From the NCBI GenBank assembly GCA_960531495.1, contig OY482852.1, positions 31,496,073 through 31,560,072 of the forward strand: a stretch of DNA of 64,000 bases. Reading direction: 5' to 3'. Below the pieces are notes generated by a model that had not been told where the DNA came from, searched no databases, and saw only the letters and a program-made list of their open reading frames with translations. The DNA comes from Zeus faber. Taxonomy: Eukaryota > Chordata > Actinopteri > Zeiformes > Zeidae. The position numbers and the translations under genes are program-made. Numbering within the stretch: the stretch's first letter is position 1; each line of letters begins with the position of its first letter. Of the stretch, positions 61,403 to 64,000 are shown piece after piece.

Positions 61403-62909
61403 CTTCATGCACAAAAGTCACATAACTTCATACATCGCTATGCTTAACCAATTAGTGGTTTAAACAAACTCTTGTGATAATGTTTTACATGTACACATAT
61501 AAAAAACCCTGAATGATTCAGACACCAGTCATCTTTCGAAAGTATTCTCAATCATTCAGCATCATAAAATTATGACAAATAACAGTTAAGATTATTATTA
61601 ATGACTATTAAAACAATTTATAACACTACTAATAAACGGCATCCTCAGTCTGATTACACAATACAAACTAACATTTGAATCTGAGGAGTTAAACAGATTC
61701 CTATCCGAGGATCACTAGATGGCAGTGTGGCCACATGAAAAATGTACACATTTAAATGGTGTCTTGTAACTTTGTCATTTTGCATCATAGAGCGATTAAA
61801 GTCTGATAATTTTTCATAGAAACATCAATTACTGACTGATTTAAGATGGATTCACATGAATTCAGACTTATTTTAAGCACAAAGACATTCCATGGTGAGG
61901 TTTTTCTTCAAGAAGTCCATAATTTATGACCATGTCCTGGAGATAAAGCTCTCACCGTGAGTCAGAGTTAAAAGGGAAGAATATGTGTGTGCAATATAGA
62001 GGGAGAGGGGAGGGGGTCAATGTCAGTTGACTCGGCCTCCGGCTTAAATAAGTAAACAGTCATTTGGTTGTCTTCACATCTTGCCTTTGTTTTGTTATCT
62101 TGGGATGGAAAGTCCATTTCTGAGCCTTGTGAGTATCCCAAGTGACACCTTTATTCTTTTGGGAATGAAGAAAAGTGTTCTGGGATCTCAGCGAGGATTC
62201 ATTGCCCACTCTTGGTGTCTCTGGGAGAGGGATTACAGAGGAGAGACAGTCCTGCAGTATCCAAATATCTGTGGAATTCTCACTTAATGAATTCAGGAAA
62301 AAACAAGATTGTCTTTGCTACACTTAATTCATATAAATATTTATATGATTATATAATCATCTAAAAGCTGTATAATTCAGTGTTTTTCCAACAGTCTAGT
62401 CGCTAACTACATCCAGGACACAGGGATGGATTACATTATATATTAGACAGCTTTTATATTATAATATGATTTCATGAATAAGTGAGTCTGGCAATCAACT
62501 ACAAAGTCAAAAAGCAAAAAATAAAATAAAATAAAAACACATTAAAACATACGACAAGTATATTAAAAGGTCTATGGAGCAAACCCCAATCCTCTCTGGG
62601 CCACATACAGATGTGTTTATGTGTGTTTCAGGATCCAGGCCAGCCGCAAAGGATACAGCGTAATTGTTTTTCACGGGGGACTTCCATAACAGGAGCGTTC
62701 TCGGAAATATTTGAAGAATGCGTTTGATTAAAGACCGCAGCCTGAACTCTGGTGGTTCTCAGAGTAAAAGGGGCGTAATGAAGCTAAATGATAATAATGC
62801 ACACAGCGATGGTGTGTGCATGGCTGTCTGAGGCGAAGGGTCATAGTGGAGGATCATTGTTTTATAGATGGAGATGCCAGAAGTTAATTTTAATTCTGAA
62901 CTTTCATAT
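61403..62909. other. No gene recognised
   Basis: 1.5 kb of AT-rich non-coding sequence. A short open frame at 62081-62287 lacks any domain character. Confidence 0.45.
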
Positions 62910-62949
62910 TTGAATTCCATCCATCAATCCATCCATTTCCCTCCACTTA

Positions 62950-63990
62950 TCTGGTGCTGGGTCGCAGTGACAGCAGGCTGAGCAAGGAGCTCCAGGCCCC
63001 CTTCTCCCCGGCCACAGTTCCTCCTGGGGGACCCCGAGGCATATGTAATCCCTCCAGCGTGTTCTGGGTCTACCCCGTGGTCTTCTACCAGTTGGACGTG
63101 CCCGGAAAACCTCCAAAGGAAGGCGTCCAGGAGGAATCCTGATCAGATGCCCGAACAACCTCAACTGGGAAGGAGCAGCGGCTCTACCGATCCGCCTGTC
63201 CATCTCACGCTCCATTTTCCCCTCACTCGTGAACAAGATCCCGAGATACTGTAGTTGGAACTCCTTTAGTTGGGGCAGAAACTCGCTCCCATCCCGGAGG
63301 GAGCAATCCACCGTTTTCCGGCAGAGAACCATGGCCTCAGACTTGGAGGTGCTGACTCTCATCCTGACCGCTTCACACTCGGCTGCAAAGCACCCCAGTG
63401 CGTGCTGGAGGTCACGGTCTGATGAAGCCAACAAAACCACATCATCTGCATGTCACGACCAGGGCTAGGAGAGACCCAAACGCACGACACGGGGAGACGG
63501 GAGGCAGACAAAGGATGTTTATTAGCCCACACGGTGGAGCTGGCCGGGGGGACCCGGTAGCCAGTAGCTGTACAACTCGGGTAAGCTAGTTGACGGTCTG
63601 GCAAGGAATGACTGGGAAGCTAGAGACTAAATACTGTTTAGAGTGATGCAGGTAATTGATCCCAGGTGTGTGCAATTGGCTCAAGGGGGGAGCTGCAGAT
63701 GAGGCAAGAGCGGCCTCTAGTGGTTGCTGGGAGGCCGTGGGCCTAACACTGAAAAAAGCAGGGATGCAATTCTGAGGTTCCCAAACCGGACACTCTCCTC
63801 ACCTCAGCTGTGCCTTGAGATCCTGCCCATGAATATCACAAACAGAATCGGGGACAAGGGGCAACCTTGGCGGAGTCCAACACCCACTGAGAACGTGCAT
63901 GCCTTTGTGCCGAGAATACGAACACAGCCATCACTTTGATTGTACAAGGCCTGGATGTCCCCAACCTCCCCCGGGATGCCTGAAAAATTC
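62950..63990 (-). pseudogene. Rex3-like reverse transcriptase, interrupted
   Basis: Read on the minus strand, 64000-63754 carries the palm segment up to the expected catalytic region (GNLRIAS.LF). After the solo LTR, the frame 63440-62904 continues VLLASSDRDLQHALG, MRVSTSKSEAMVLCRKT and the C-terminal domain LRLFGHLIRIPPGRLPLEVF, RGRPRTRWRDYI. A deletion between MDRRIG and QLRLFGH removes the thumb region. Confidence 0.82.
63451..63748 (-). mobile_element. Solo LTR of the chromovirus 2 family
   Basis: On the minus strand it starts TGTTAGGCCCACGGCCTCCC and ends GTCGTGACA, matching the LTR at 58878 in its 5' part, with AATAAA in AGCCCA-type context. Flanks are CTGCA (63446-63450) and CTGAA (63749-63753), a 5-bp duplication with one change. 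It splits the Rex3-like reverse transcriptase at the active-site region. Confidence 0.88.
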
Positions 63991-64000
63991 TTCCGGAGGT

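Larger units (their letters stand above)
62910..64000 (-). mobile_element. Rex3-like (RTE) LINE, continues past the window end
   Basis: On the minus strand the 3' end carries ATGGATGG-type repeats (62917-62933), as I recall for Rex3. Reverse transcriptase lies upstream. It is interrupted by a solo LTR at 63451-63748. The 5' part lies beyond 64000. Confidence 0.8.

Overview
The window reads as nuclear DNA of a ray-finned fish, most likely a teleost. The support is one vertebrate gene with teleost-style exon structure (id4), about a dozen long (CA)n and other microsatellites, and a dense mixture of fish mobile-element families: Tc1/mariner, Tx1/L1-like, Rex-, RTE- and Rex3-like LINEs, self-priming Ty3/gypsy chromoviruses, tRNA-derived SINEs, a pogo-like MITE and a class I endogenous retrovirus. 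There is no bacterial-type operon, CRISPR array, rRNA or functional tRNA gene.

0-18.8 kb: the only cellular gene I can support is id4 on the minus strand. Its coding exon 1 is at 10080-10469 and coding exon 2 at 9475-9522. A further splice donor lies just after the stop codon, and a 3'UTR block sits near 6.65-7.07 kb. A TATA box and CACCC-rich promoter lie at 10.74-10.81 kb. The gene is surrounded, and its introns invaded, by (CA)n, (TA)n and (TATAA)n microsatellites, a pogo-like MITE (7467-7770), another MITE remnant, and a solo LTR (4761-5306) holding a perfect hairpin. The rest is gene-free sequence.

18.8-32 kb: nested retroelements. A Rex/L2-like LINE (about 18.88-25.90 kb) is split by a Ty3/gypsy chromovirus (20716-25125, target duplication AAGCA), and its 3'UTR carries a tRNA-derived SINE (25584-25780). 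Next comes a Tx1/L1-like LINE (about 25.9-32.0 kb), split by an internally deleted RTE-like LINE in the opposite orientation (27302-29806, 13-bp target duplication).

32-47 kb: unassigned sequence with a dispersed repeat, a fossil reading frame (35350-35751), then a decayed endogenous retrovirus (about 36.18-46.20 kb) with gag, pol and env remnants and a 3' LTR. A 1593-bp Tc1/mariner element (37349-38941) has inserted into its 5' region. A solo LTR follows at 46.54-47.08 kb.

47-64 kb: SINE pieces, a GC-rich Tx1-like fragment in inverted orientation, a gag/nucleocapsid relic (about 50.1-51.2 kb), a complete two-LTR non-autonomous element (55101-57418, target duplication CAGCC), a retroviral integrase/3'-end relic (58.25-58.87 kb), a second truncated chromovirus with chromodomain (58878-61402), and a Rex3-like LINE on the minus strand (62.91 kb to the window end) carrying a solo LTR of the same LTR family (63451-63748).

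How it works together: id4 is the one apparently functional gene. The rest is mostly dead mobile DNA whose nesting gives a relative insertion order. The most informative signals are a GT-repeat placed directly in the id4 intron 1 acceptor, and an LTR-to-primer-site complementarity in both chromoviruses that implies self-primed reverse transcription.
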